Assembly (NCBI GenBank): GCA_008508345.1
Contig: QNGE01000895.1
Coordinates: forward strand, 124,001 to 188,000
Length of the DNA stretch: 64,000 nucleotides
Source of the DNA: Paragonimus westermani
Taxonomy: Eukaryota; Platyhelminthes; Trematoda; Plagiorchiida; Troglotrematidae
Direction of reading: 5' to 3'
Shown: piece by piece, positions 12,191 to 25,148 of the stretch
How positions within the stretch are numbered: position 1 is the first letter of the stretch
How the letters are laid out: the number at the start of each line of letters is the position of its first letter
Made by a program: the position numbers and the translations under genes
The notes under the pieces: model-generated
Seen by the model: the letters and a program-made list of their open reading frames with translations, nothing else
Database searches by the model: none
Told to the model about the DNA's origin: nothing

Positions 12191-15100
12191 TTTTCACATG
12201 CAGTTTCTCTATCAAATTATTATCAGCCCTGTCCTCTATGTGGAGTTTTCGTATGTCCGCAAGCACATTTCATTTTTGACTCGTATTCGTCCTTTTACTC
12301 ACATGTTTTAATGTTTTGCGTTCGTGACCGAAGAGAGTGAACTAAATGTTAACACCTTCTGATATGACTTTATCGTTATTGACGTGTATACTTGGGCGAA
12401 ACAAAGAAAAGCTATGCAGCAAGATGCCAACAAGTTGGTCCACTTCAAGCGGTTTCTAAGATAAAAGCGGTCTGTTTTATACAGGCCGCGCTTAGCAGCA
12501 AGTGAATGGGTCTTCCGAACTGTTTTAATCTTTTGTGCGCTGATGATGCGACCAGCTGCACTGCAGGAACACCGAATACATCGTTGTCTTCCATGCAAAC
12601 GAAATGACCGAGCTTATCTGACTACTACTGCCTCAAGAAACGCTAACAGTTTCAGAATGTGATTGTGTGTCTCGAACGATGTGAGCGGTCAACTAAGTAA
12701 CCGGCTGTTAAGATGTGTTTGACGTTCGATGTGTTTACGCAGGTAAAAACGTGGTTTCGAACTTGCAGCTGTTAACCGCGCATGAATGATTCGTCTTTCG
12801 GCTATCTGTTACATCTTGTTTATTCTTTCAATCGATTCTTTGCATGAACATACTAGGCTGTAAGAAATAAAGTTGTGATTAATCCGTCAGTGCAATTTTA
12901 GAGAATTGCAAATATTACCCATCTGCGTATGACCATCAATACGTCAAAAATTCCTATTGCAATTTGCAAACCTTCTGTTTTCCGCCAGCACACGATTGCA
13001 TAAGTAATCTAAAATGTATAAAACTGATGTTCCCCAGACGTTGCAGAATCATTGGGTACTTAGATCAGCTTCTTGATCACGTGAAACTCTCACTTCTCTT
13101 CCTCTGGAAGATTCCATTGAGTTGAGATGTTTCGCGGATACCTTGGTAAGCCCATCACAAAACTGTGCTAAGCTGACAGTGACTTATCACATGCAACTGT
13201 TGCATTATATAAGACAATCCACTTCATGTAACTTTATTTTGTTTCACGATGTTCCTCCCCTGGGTTTCCCGTATGACCTTGAAGAAATAATTCTCACATG
13301 CATAGTACATAATTAAGTGGCGTTCCCTGAGTATGGTGATACATAATTTAGCACTCAAGTAATGGGCGATTTTCTGGTCCCTACACAAGTTGATAATTAT
13401 CTTGAAATGGTAGAAAATTGACTGTTTAATCAGACTGAGTGGACTAACGACATATCGACATTTTGCGATTTACCGACTGCGACGATCTTCTAGTTGTTTC
13501 TACAATAGTATAATTCCTGTTACCGACACCACAGAACCAGAGCTATTCGAACCTGCTTTTCGCAGATGTCCTGATCTCCAGGCACTCATACCGTGCTAAT
13601 TTTTAGCAGATGTTCTGTTTAGCCCAGCAATAAAAATTGAGTTTAAATTCTGCATGTATGAGGACGGATCACGGTTTGAACACCCATATTTATTTGCGGC
13701 TTCTGAATTCACGTTGTATCTTCAGCTATGGGAATAGCGACATAGATTCAACCTCCTTTTCCGCGACATCCATCAAATGAAAAATCTTTTAAAAGCTGTA
13801 TATGATTCTAATTTCAATGTATTTTGCACATTCCTTCTTACTAACGCGTGGTCACTTAAAAATCAGTGCCTTGCATTATGTTCAAACTTTCTACCTCCGG
13901 CACGTTCCTCTGACATTCTGATGGCGAACTATGCATGCACTATCATCGTTGTCTGTTGACTAACCGCTGAACGTCACAACTGCGAGTCGCACGCATTTAC
14001 TTTCATTGGTTGTTCTGTTCCAATAACTGTGATCCATTAGCTTTGGCATAACTGCTTTGCTTGGGTTCATTATATGAGTCGTCTGCTGCGGGCTCCAAAT
14101 GCAATTCCTCCTGAAAAAATAAAGCACTGTTGCTTCTCGGTTCGTAGTTGCAGCCAGGGCAAACTGCAGGAATCTTGGAATGAACGTTCATCTAGAATTT
14201 CGGATAAATTAACTGGTTTGATATAGTATGCAGTAATCTGCAAGCGTTTAACTGCTCCAAATATTAATCTTCTGTGTTCTGACGACAATAACTTTCTCCG
14301 GTAACACAATATTCTGCTCGTACAAGCATCTGCCACTTTTGCTCACGTAGCTTCCTTTGCAGTCACATATATTCCTGGGAACCTGAACAATAAAGCTCAG
14401 TATGTGCAACGGACTATAGGGCATGCAATCATCACTGTAGTAACTTCTGTTTACATTGTGAATTCCTTGATTCACGTCTGCATTCACCACAAGTTTGGCT
14501 TTACGACAGCTAATGTAATCAGTGCTATGTCACCACTGTATCGGCCTAGCCAATATTACGGGAGGGCAGCTAGAGTTTCGAATCCCAGTGTATACCCTAT
14601 CCTGGCTGAGAAATTGTGTAGGTCCGATAAGCATGTGTCGCTACACTAATTAATTCCCAAACCACCGCTTATCACCTCCCTGAGACCTGACAACAGGTGG
14701 ACACCACCAAACTGCTGGCGATTGTTTACGCAGATGATAAATATACTTGGTGCCTTATATTTATTAGAAAAATAATGCAAGTTTGGAAACGCAAGTAGGC
14801 GCATAAAGCCTTCGGCGAACGGTGAAATTTCCGGTAAGGACGAAGTATCGGGAGGTCGTGCGTGACCAGACACTGTGTTGAAGTCAATTTGGTTGTTGTT
14901 TATATGGTCTCAACGTATTAAGGCAGGTTGTGACTTGAAGCATCCCATTACGTTTTAGCTGCTATCACAGTCACATTAAAAACTGTTCAATTTTCCGGTT
15001 TTCCATCACAAGCTGTTCGTTCTCATAAGATACACAAGCTTACAATTGAGATGGATACTTTTGGTTTGTCGAAATGACTAGGGCTTGGAGTTAATTGGTG

Positions 15101-15586
15101 AACGGTGCCTGGTCGTCCATCTCAACTATTATACTAATTAGGCACGACCAAATCATAGCGCGGAATGCCCGGCTGTTCGTATCATTGTTCTTTTAATTGA
15201 CCCAAACTATTCTAGACAGATGGTTGTTGTTAATTGCGGATGCTGGTAGCAAAGTTGCCTGTGTGGATCACAAATCCGACCAAAACGCTCTACTGTACTA
15301 TTGATAATATGACATGGTGTAGGTGCAGTATAGTGAGTACTTAGTGTTCCAATTAATACACATCTAGAGCACGACGGTTGCGAGCGAAGAAAGTGGGTGG
15401 TACAACCTTGGATCGTTCAACAAATCAGCGTGTGTGACATGCTCGTAGTGCAGTTGGCAACAATAAACACAGTTCTTCAGGTTGTTATGGTGAGCTGATT
15501 GAGGGGTTATGATGGTGACCTTGGGACCAGTTTCAAGACGATATTTGGGCTCGGGATGCCCGTTTCTCACGTAAAGTAGACGGCTT
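12191..15586. other. Intergenic; possible upstream PLE-A sequence at the left
   Basis: A 96-codon minus-strand frame (12308-12598) directly upstream of PLE-A could be its N-terminal part but has no motif I can name. A short ATG-containing segment with a good donor at about 13146 (GGTAAGC) might be a first exon, unsupported by any partner. The rest shows nothing. Confidence 0.35.
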
Positions 15587-15837
15587 AACAGTGATCTGCC
15601 AGCTACAGCGTTCGCCGTCAAGGGCTGGCTCCGAAACTTTACTGTAGGGTGGAATGGAGGACAAAAGTGCATGGTATCACACGGTTCGTTGCCCTTTTGC
15701 TACGGTTGTGATGATATCAACATAATCTAATGCACCTAAGAGACCTTGGTTCAAAACGCCGTTTATCATGTACTTTCAACATGTTAATTTTTCCGTCAAC
15801 ACTTCCATCTGGACACTCATTTATTCAAGAGCCTTCT
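15587..15837 (+). repeat. Left arm of a 251-bp inverted repeat
   Basis: This arm is the reverse complement of 17216-17466 with no length difference. About 210 bp (TCCGAAACTT to GAGCCTTCT) appear identical; a handful of mismatches fall in the first 35 bases. Similarity stops abruptly at both ends. In the minus direction a 64-codon frame is open in the other arm (17323-17517) but I do not recognise its product. The arms may be two insertions of one repeat, or an inverted duplication of unique sequence. Confidence 0.85.
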
Positions 15838-16225
15838 TCAGATGTGTCCTCTGAGTGGGTTGCGTTCTTCTCAAGTGGCTTGGAAGCAGTGTATATTGGC
15901 TTGGAAAGGTAGCTTACCATCATTTTGTCGCATAAATCGTCTAGACTTCCAGCATATTTGCGTGAGCAAGTACAGTTAGCAATTAACACGATTAACTCAG
16001 ACTGATCATACAAAGTTGTCTTTAAATATCATTCTCCTGTTTGCGGCCATTCAGGAGGCTAGGCATGTGTGGTGAATTTTGTGATGGCGTTCTGTCCTCT
16101 AAACACATGATGGTAAATAATCCCCGGTGCACCTTCGTGTGTGGGTGTCCAGTTATTCGAGTAACTGACGCCATCAGGACTTCTCATAGATTTCCCTCAG
16201 CTTCTACCTCTACGTCGCGCGCTAG

Positions 16226-16518
16226 AGATCGGATGACAAGCAGAAGCTCACTGGACTGCAAGGTGATATGCTTCGTTGCAACTACTGCCTCGATTCGATG
16301 GAAAAACACACTGGGACTTCGGAGAAAATATTCCAACAACTGCAGCACAGTGGTCTTCTCGATTTCACTGTGCAAATTAGCTGTACCCTCCGTGGAGCAA
16401 CAAATAAAGAGCGCAATGTTGACGAAAAATATCAGTATGCATTGCGGCAAGAAGTAGTCGTCGGGCACACTTGGTGTGTGGTGAGGGTCTGGAATAATCT
16501 GGTTGGGGAATCTCACTG
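16226..16518 (+). CDS. Possible internal exon, product not recognised
   Basis: An open frame of about 97 codons, hydrophilic and protein-like, includes KIFQQLQHSGLLDFT and DEKYQYALRQEVVV. It ends at a consensus donor (CACTG/GTAAGT, GT at 16519). An in-frame TAG at 16223-16225 limits the 5' side, and an acceptor is possible there or a little downstream. The segment lies between the arms of the inverted repeat at 15587 and 17216. No neighbouring exon of matching phase was identified, so it could also be a lone remnant. I recognise no family. Confidence 0.3.
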
Positions 16519-17215
16519 GTAAGTAAAATTATCGAATAGACAAGATATGTCGATATGCTACTGAATGTTATACCCTGTCGATTGTTATACCCAGTGCACT
16601 AAGAGTTCAGGGTCTATAAGATAACTAACTTCCGCGGAGGTAGAGAGACGGGGATCGTGTCGATTAAACGATTAAGTCTAAGTTAACTTCGTCATTAGGT
16701 ACCAAATTGAGCGTGTGTGTTGAAATGGTCATTCTAGATATGGTTCACTCAAACCAAGAAAACCTATCGCTGAACGCGCCTAAATCCTAAACCTTCAAAA
16801 CTTCAAAAGTGATCTTGTTCCTATAAGGTTTGTGTTGACTGCTCATTTTATGTCAAGTACTGCACACACGGCTTCTAAACGAGGGGTGCAATAGACGTGA
16901 GCTTCCTCCCGAGTGAGTTGCATGTTGCTTTGTAAAACACAGAAAGAAGATAAATTTCAAATTTATCACTAACTAGCTTGATGACGACCTCTGTTAAGGA
17001 TCCAGCTTCATAAATGTATACCGCTGTTACTGCTACCTTGCGAGTGTCACTGTGCGAATAGCTTTTAAGCTAAATTACACCATAATACACCGCAGTGCCA
17101 CAGTTGATGGCATACATTATTGTGGAAAGAATTTCGTGTGGTCCACACAGGTCGGCCCTTGCTTGAAATATACCCAGACCTATACGACAACAACGTTGAA
17201 TTTGTTTGATCTAGC

Positions 17216-17466
17216 AGAAGGCTCTTGAATAAATGAGTGTCCAGATGGAAGTGTTGACGGAAAAATTAACATGTTGAAAGTACATGATAAACGGCGTTTT
17301 GAACCAAGGTCTCTTAGGTGCATTAGATTATGTTGATATCATCACAACCGTAGCAAAAGGGCAACGAACCGTGTGATACCATGCACTTTTGTCCTCCATT
17401 CCACCCTACAGTAAAGTTTCGGAGCCAGCCCGTGACGGCGAACGCTGTGACTGTCAGATCACTGTT
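17216..17466 (-). repeat. Right arm of the 251-bp inverted repeat
   Basis: Reverse complement of 15587-15837, separated from it by 1378 bp. The near-identity of the arms implies a recent duplication or ongoing gene conversion. The minus-strand open frame across this arm begins outside it (17467-17517), so that frame is only partly shared with the left arm. Confidence 0.85.
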
Positions 17467-20400
17467 CATGGATCTGTTCACATTTGCGTAATGAATATCT
17501 ACACGTTTATTCGGCAATATTTGCCTCTTTGCACATTACTAGGCTAAAATTCTGCGGTCGCGGGTTTGCTAGGTTAACGAACAATAGATATCCCCATTTT
17601 GATCCACCGCGGCGTCACTGTACTGTATAACTGATGATCACTTGCCGCATCAGAAAAAAAGAGTGAGAACAAGCGAAGTAATCTACAACAATCTTTACAT
17701 ATTTGAAATATTCCAGTAGTTCTACTTCTTAAAACGTCGTAATAGTGCTTTGGCAACTAGGGTTAGAAACGGAAAATTGCTCTATTTAAAAAATTTCTCG
17801 AACAGACTATCTTGTTGACAGTCCCAACGGTTATTAACAAAAAATAGATGTATCAGAGATAAAGTAGTATGGCAAACAATCTGGATTAATTACGTAACGT
17901 TTGATGTAACAGTGGCTGTCAAGCACGTGTATCCAAAAGCAGTCTGTCACGTGATCACGTCGAACGGTTCTGAATTGCGAAACAGTTTAGTGATTAATCG
18001 GACATCCGGATGTCTCTAGTGAGAAACGGGGAGGTATGCCAACCACAGGTTCTGTACAAACTGCTTCTGAGTACACAACTTTGTATTATGCATCTGGATT
18101 CCGTGACCAGAATACGAAGTTCGACTCCTCTGGATTGACGGCTCGGTAAGCAGCAGGTGTGCTTAAAATCATGTTTGTTGAGACCTGACGCCCTTAGCCT
18201 ACTAGGCGTGCCAGACTTGCACTCGTAGTGGACTTCACCTCACCTTTGTCAGCCCTGACGGGTGGTGGTCACCTGTCCTCTGATAAAGGGGCCAATCCAT
18301 GCGACCGTCGTAACCTGTTCCGTAGGAACTTGTGGAAGAGTATACACAAAATAAGGTCACACACTTAGGCAAAGTACGTTCGGGTTGCATACAAACTACC
18401 GCGTGGAATATGGAGGAACTTCGCAGTTGTGCCGCACTTTAAACGTTCTAATTGGGTTACTCATATATGGAACCATCAGTTCAGCAAACGCCTCTCATTA
18501 ATAGTCACATCAGTTAAACTGACTTCTTTTACTCAGAGGGAAGCTCAATTTTCACTGCTGTCATGCCTGTAAACCTATCAAAGAAATTTACGGGTTGGCA
18601 TTTTGTGAGAATGTCCGCCGTAGAACTCTCACTTCCGCTTCAGTCGTACTATAAGTGCACACTTTCACAGTCGCGTGTTTAACTAGCAACGAGCTTCGTT
18701 CTCTGACTGAGAGAAGCTTAATTGAAAAAATGAGTGTGCAGGCCGTTCCAAGTCTCATTCCAGTGAACGCCTGTCTGAAATGAACTTCCTGCAGGAGGAT
18801 TCAGTGCAATACACACAGCTTAATTTCCGCTGTTCGTATGGACCACGTAGAGCTTATCTCGTCGAAGTACCGTATACATGAAATACGCCCTGCAGCATGC
18901 AAAATGACTGTGGTGGTTACGTACCAATTACTATCAAAACCGTGGTCTTATAAGTTGAAATCTAAAAGTGAGGAAACTGTACATTACAATAACGAGCTTT
19001 GAGTTTAATAGGTTGAGCAATCTCACAAATGCCATATTGCAGTGTAACTTGGACGATTTCAGAAGAACACCAAATCAAACAAACAGGTTGTGTGTTTGCA
19101 AATACTTGGAATACCGTGCACTGTTTGCTATCACGTTTGATGTTAATTCGCCCGTTAGTCAACAGCGACTTCCAAAATGTGAAAGATTACAAGTTAATTA
19201 CATACATTTTTGTATTTCGTATTAATTATACCAAATTTTAATTGATCAAGAGGTGATATAATGAAGAACGAAATAATTGCTTTTAATGTTGTGGACTGAT
19301 TAGGTCACCTATGGCAGAATTCTCATACCTGCGAACACGCGATGGGAGAGAGGGAAACAAACCTAATTCGGCGTAGTTATATCTCATACAGTGTGCACTT
19401 ATTTACTACTAACCGTGTTGAATTATAAAAACTGAGTTGCTGTATTTTACAATCCTGTTAGCAATTTATACATATATTTACAATTGGAAAGCACTAATAC
19501 GTTTTGTAAATATGAAGTATACATAATAATAGTGAACAAATAATGCTCAGTTGCATTTCATCCATGTTGTACTCCAGTTAGGGCTAGGATGAGTAATACA
19601 CTTATATGCAACTTCGTCAGAAGTCTGAAATGCACATCACTTGGTTACGTACACAGCAGAGTTTGACCAGAATATACACACTATCCTGGTTCTCACTGAA
19701 TTACACCTCAATGTTGGCGAGGGGTTATTTGTTAAGTGAGCTGTGGTTGAAACCCTGTTGGGTCTGTCATGCGATCAAGTAATTTTTCACATTGTCGCGT
19801 ATAATTTATACGTTCACAGTTGTTGATCCGCACAATCGGACTTGCTAAGAACAGAGCAGGGTATATCGGGTTTTGTTTTAACCTCTCAAGGAAAGTGGGA
19901 CTAAACATAATTAGCTGCAAATGTCACTTTAATGTAATTGTCTCAGCTTGGTCATTGCAGGAGATTGGCTACTGAGTGCAGACTTGTTGCACGGAGGCAT
20001 TACTGGTTTGGTTTATAACACGGGGGAAGTCATACGTAATGTCATAATTACGTGTATATGTACGCGATTGATCAAAAGTTACTAGTTTATTTTGAAAGAA
20101 AGTATAGTTGACGTGCTGATCAACCAATTAATGTTAATGAGTACTTTGCAAAGCCTTCATCTGGTGACTTGTTGCAAACCTACTGAAGAGACAGAAACCT
20201 CATCATATTAGGAATACTCTGAAGTATGCGGCGAATGAATTTATTCGAAATCCGTTAGTGAATTAATACGGTTGTCTAACTCTTAACCTTCTGAGGCCCC
20301 AAATCTATCGGTGGTGAATTAACCATTTGTCCAAGTTTCACGATGGTGTGTGAAAACTCGAAATGTTATGGAATCTTCTCCTGTGTCTGGATCAAGTTGC

Positions 20401-21284
20401 TCGTTGCTAAAGGTCATCGAATAGATGTGTTGCTACGTTCCAGTATCCAGAACCCGTGGAGAGTGGACAATATTGAATGTTCCCCTTAGATGCATTGTAA
20501 TCAGATTCAATATAGGGTTCGAAAATATTCAGTACGTACCGAGCGTGTAATGTATAATCACTAAATACACAGAGAAGATATCCAAAAGTAGACCCTTTCG
20601 CAAGGTTTGGCAAAACTTCTCATGATTCTGTTGAATAGAAAATTGATATTGTACCCTTGGATACAGTATTGCTGTCAATAATGGTAGGTGAGTTCACAAA
20701 GACAGATGAATACTTTCTCGATCAATGTCCCAGAGTAACCCACTGATTTTATGCGAAACTAAAATGTTTACTCCATTCAAAACTAGAGAGGCTTTTGTGG
20801 TTTGTTATAAACGGGCCTCCATAGTATGCTTCATTTAGAAAGTTTCCGTTGTCATACTCCATTTTCTTGCACCGTCACGTCTGTCCGAAAGCAAATTGCC
20901 CACAAATAGGATAGGCTCATTTTTCTACTCAGCAATCAAACTAGGATCTAATCTATACTAGTCAACACAGTTTGAAATGAATTAATCTGTCTTTCGAAAA
21001 CAATCAGTGTTAATGTATATCCCCATGAACTGTATTTGCAGCACATTAAGTTGAACATGTGTAATATGAAGCAGATTATGTCTACACGATGACCAACTTT
21101 TTCGGGGATTTTATCACACACTGAGATCGAGTTCTTGTTGTATAATACTTGTTTTGATACGAAATAGAGCGCATGTATTATCGCATTCTGATTGCAAACG
21201 GAGTCATCAGGTAACTGGAAATGCAAACATGGATACGATCCTATTTGCTGTGATACAGTTGCATAGTCTCTTTTAGTGAGGTAG
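17467..21284. other. Intergenic, nothing recognised
   Basis: No convincing exon or element. A perfect 12-bp palindrome (ACGTGATCACGT) occurs near 17948. Open frames near 18962-19241 overlap on both strands and look random. Confidence 0.4.
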
Positions 21285-21483
21285 TGGACAAATAACCAGA
21301 TAAAAGCTTACTACTGGAATACGCCAGTCGGGTACTGAGTCCTGCTGAACAAAACTATTCAACGACAGAGAAAAAATGTTTGGCAATCGTGTGGGCCTTG
21401 GAAAAATGGAGGCCGTACTTGCTCGGCCGACAGTTCCATGTGGAGAAACCAACACACTACTTAGGCGTCTGAGCACGACTAGA
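21285..21483 (+). mobile_element. Ty3/Gypsy retrotransposon fragment (RNase H region)
   Basis: On + the frame reads [20 protein letters not shown], then [20 protein letters not shown], then HVEK. This is the junction of the RT connection and RNase H of Ty3/Gypsy elements, including the [12 protein letters not shown] region that carries an RNase H acidic residue. An in-frame TAA lies just upstream (in GACAAATAACCA) and a TGA follows the segment, so only about 60 codons survive. No integrase, protease or gag was found. An LTR-like repeat follows about 130 bp downstream, suggesting an internally deleted copy. Trematodes are known to carry several Gypsy clades; which one this is cannot be said from so little. 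Confidence 0.8.
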
Positions 21484-21609
21484 AACAGAAACACTCATTT
21501 GTACACCATACTCTTCTGAGGATACTCCAGTCGCTTTAGACACCATGTATCAGTTCCGTCGTGTAGCGAAAGCTATTATATGTCATTCTGTCCTCCAACG
21601 ATCTATCCC

Positions 21610-21726
21610 GTATCTCTGTCGTATTTATCACGCGATTATCTCGATCCGCGATCATCTCGATCCATGCTGCTACTGAATAGTGGTGTGAGTAGTATGGTGC
21701 GACCGTCTATCCTCACTACACTACTA
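21610..21726 (+). repeat. LTR-like dispersed repeat, copy 2
   Basis: Homologous to 7731-7850. It contains a local duplication of CGCGATNATCTCGATC near 21632-21664 that copy 1 lacks. Its position just after the Gypsy RNase H fragment is what suggests a 3' LTR. Confidence 0.55.
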
Positions 21727-23187
21727 CTGTATTACCGGAAATTTCACTTGACCTCAAATGTTAGCAAGTAAACATCACAAGTCAACAAAAATGCATATTG
21801 GTAACCAATTAAAACGGCCAAGAGCTCAGTGGTTACAGTGAATTGGTCAATCAGTCAACTAGCGTCAGTACGTGATTGGGTTATTCAGCGTTGGAGTGTG
21901 TTGATGTTCACGCTTATTTTACGACAATGCTTACATGTATGCACGTGTTCATATGCCGGTAGGTGGGTGCATATGTGCGTTGTTAAGGCTGCTGGGTAGC
22001 ACTGAACAAACCAGCAAATTTTCAGACAGTTGATCGTCGGTTCGTGGCACCTGATATCGTTTTCACAAGTGGTTTTCCAGTGTACGAACAGCCGTTCGTC
22101 GGCTTCGAAACTATTCCCCACCTTGATTATTGACATGGCTTCCCTAATGTCCAGTGAACTGCTATTGTGATTTTTCAGCTGAATGCCGTCTTTTCAATTG
22201 CGAAAACATAGAGTTACGAGAAGCAATGCTTAACGTACTTACATCGGTTGGCTGGTCAACCATGAAGACCAGAGAAATCCGATGTGCGCTACATTTTTAC
22301 ACGGGCTTATTGAAGAGCCGAAGACAGTTAACAATAAACAACCACTAATGAGTACAGCTCTCAGAAGTCCTGGAAGTGTTCAACTTGAAAAGGGGAATCC
22401 CCAGATTGTTGACAAATAATTAGGTACCAGATGTCAAGTTTCTCATTTTCTGATGGAATTTAATGCAAAGGCTTTCAGGCACATTCAAGCGTTACAAATT
22501 TGATGGAATTGCGTACAAACGATAGACGAAATTGCGCGGCCCGATAGTCCTCTTACTAGCAGATACCTTCTTAGAAGTGATTAAACTGCAGGCCCCAAAT
22601 TGTATAACCAAATATTTGCTGCACAAAAATTATATCGATCTTTCGGTTTTTATTGATGCTGCTAATGTCTTCTGTTTTTTCCTCTCTAAACATTAGTCAA
22701 TCCGACCAACTTTTATTTGTTCACCCGAATGTTCTGAGCACCAGAAATAGACCAGAGCTGTAGCTGTTTGAAAGTTTGGGAGGCGTAATCTCATATGTTT
22801 TATTTCTGTTTATTGAAACTTGAATATGCTGCGGGAACATTCAAACACTGAGGTCTTGGTTCTTCACATCACCTTACCGAATTTCAAAGGCTGTGGAGTC
22901 GTAGTATTCAACGATTCACTGATAGCCCGTGGGTAATTAAACGAACTCTTTAGTAAACCGTTCATTTAGTGTCCCGGCTGCTGATGAGGTAAATGGTTCA
23001 TCGTCTGTTTGCTTGCAGCTGAAGACTTTCAGAGTTTATTCAGCATTCCATTGAATTTTTGAAACCAAATAAGCAATCTTTGCCTACTTATCAGCTGTCA
23101 AGTGTTAGAGCATCTGCAGTGATATCCTTACTGTCAAGCTCAGGAATACCTTTGGCGTACTGCAATGGAGCTGTTTATGTAGCGTTG
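21727..23187. other. Mostly empty, one weak exon-like segment
   Basis: At 22179-22346 (+) a polypyrimidine tract and acceptor (TTTTTCAG) are followed by 55 open codons including ECRLFNCENIELREAML, with no clear donor. I do not recognise it. Nothing else stands out. Confidence 0.3.
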
Positions 23188-23339
23188 TCAGAATATGCGA
23201 ATTTCTAGAGAGTGACCTGCCGCATGTTCTACGCTTAGGTGAGGAGCAAGGAATTTCACACCCAATGTTTCAAGTTGGAGTGCACAACTACATAACTGGC
23301 ATCGGAGGCAGAATACAACCTGAGTCAGAGGAAGCAGGT

Positions 23340-23600
23340 CCGCATAACTTGGGTTCGATGAGGCACACGGTGTACAGCTCTTTGATTTCATACGTGTCAA
23401 GCGGCATCCTTTCCCAGATTAGCACTCCGTAGTGGTCTGAGACGAACAGCTCCTGCGCACGACTGTTACCACAGATGGCAAGCACTATACCATCTGTGGT
23501 TCCACTCACATGCAATGTGAAGAGTGCAAAACTCAAACAACTATCCAATAAGATGTGTGAATGGAGGTCTTTATGACCAAGCAAGTCGAAGTTGGTTATG
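23340..23600 (-). CDS. Possible exon on the minus strand, product not recognised
   Basis: On the minus strand a frame reads GTTDGIVLAICGNSRAQELF, then VSDHYGVLIWERMPLD, then YTVCLIEPKLCGP. The pattern of short hydrophobic stretches, GNS, SDH and W resembles one blade of a beta-propeller (WD40, YWTD or similar), but no family is identified. The stop is at about 23288 and a weak donor (TCAG/GTTGTA) lies near 23326. The edges given are approximate. It may belong with the other minus-strand segments at 25.1 and 26.6 kb; nothing proves that. Confidence 0.28.
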
Positions 23601-25148
23601 TTGCTAGAGAGCTATCAGAAAACTGAAGCCCTAATTTTCCAGAAAATAAAATGCTGATGTGTAATCTGCGCAAAACGATGCTGAACGTATAGGGCAGGGA
23701 GAAGTTTTTATGGCAGATTGTATTTATATTTTATAAAGAAGACGAGGGGCAAGCGAATGATTTGAATCTTGTCTGAGGACCAAAGGCAGTATTCAGCACA
23801 CACAAGCAATGATGATAAATTTGGCGTTCAACTAGCCGCGGGCATTGTTTCATAGCGCAAAGGGTTATTGCATCGATTTCCATTCATACTACCCATAACA
23901 GGTGAATGCTGACAGGGACAAAACAGGTGGTGAATTGTCCGTCTGAAGTTGAGCATCATGAATCATCCTGAAGTATTCCGCAACAATTTCTCCAGGAAGC
24001 TTACATAAAAAATATATAGCACCACCTTGGCTGCCTTTCTGAAAGAGAGGGTTGGTGATTTACAACCCACGGAATTCATTGTCTGATATAAACAAAAAGT
24101 GCAAATCCAAATTTAATTAGATATTTCCAACGCATACTTTAGTCGGTTTGCTGGTGCTATGCTGTGAACGTGCTGGTTACCTATCCGTCTAAGAAAGCAA
24201 GCACATTCGCGGTCACATTCGCCGCAACGTCGTTTGGTTACCCCATCATGACCAAATGTATTCGTAATACCTCCGTATTATACGTGACCGAATTTAGAAA
24301 TGTACAACTGCCGTTCATTGAACCCTCAGTTACCTGTCCTCATCGTGCTGCACAACGTGAATGAGGCATCAGGATAACTCCCTGAAATCGCAGCTACTGA
24401 TCGTTAATATTTTTCTTATCTTGCTGTATCCGACCTTACAGCAGCTGCTTCCAGCTCAGTTTGTCTGGTATCCTACGGACATGTTTTAGCAATTGAGAGC
24501 AACTTAGAAACTGTACATTCCAATGACCCGAGGTTTTTAATCTATCCGTTTACAATAGCGTGCAGGGTACTAATGAGCTGTAACCAAGCATCTTAATAGT
24601 CAAATTCAATACACATTTCCTTCATGGGTGTCAGTCAGGGCGTTTAGAAGTGGCGCCGGTTTCTATCATACCAGCTCTCAATTCATGGTCCATTGGAACA
24701 CTATCTGACAGTTTGTCTTTCAAGTAAGAAATGACTTCACACCTATCCACAGTTTCTCCAGTCATACGGATCCCAGGTATAGGCCTATCACTTGTACAGG
24801 GAAAAGGTCGGAAGAAAGAAAATATCACAAGCGTTGACAGTATCCCCATATTGAAATGCTGCGGCCGTTAAATCGTACCTTCTAACTGGAGTTTTTATTC
24901 GCGGTGCATAAGTGGTACAGTATCATTCGCGAACACTATCTTGTGCATCACCGAGTTACCTAGTCGAACAATGAAACACCGAATATTCAGCAGGCTAGCC
25001 TGCATTCGGCGATTGACTTGGGGGGGGGGCAACTCTTAGCAGTGCGATCGAGTACAAACTAAAGACGGTTTGGGCCAAAACAACACCTTGCTTTATGCCA
25101 TTAAAAAATTCAAATTCATCAGAGGTTGTTTCACTTGTTACTTGGACA
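23601..25148. other. Intergenic, no firm feature
   Basis: A 72-codon minus-strand frame (24631-24849) has fair composition but no splice support. A run of ten G occupies 25020-25029. Nothing else was seen. Confidence 0.35.

Noticed and set aside
14570..14590. B-box-like TTTCGAATCCC suggesting a tRNA gene.
   Set aside because: No A box at the proper distance upstream and no pairing stems.
17948..17959. Perfect 12-bp palindrome ACGTGATCACGT.
   Set aside because: Isolated short palindrome with no partner site or promoter context; expected by chance in 64 kb.
21273..21494. 73-codon minus-strand open frame.
   Set aside because: Antisense shadow of the Gypsy RNase H fragment on +.
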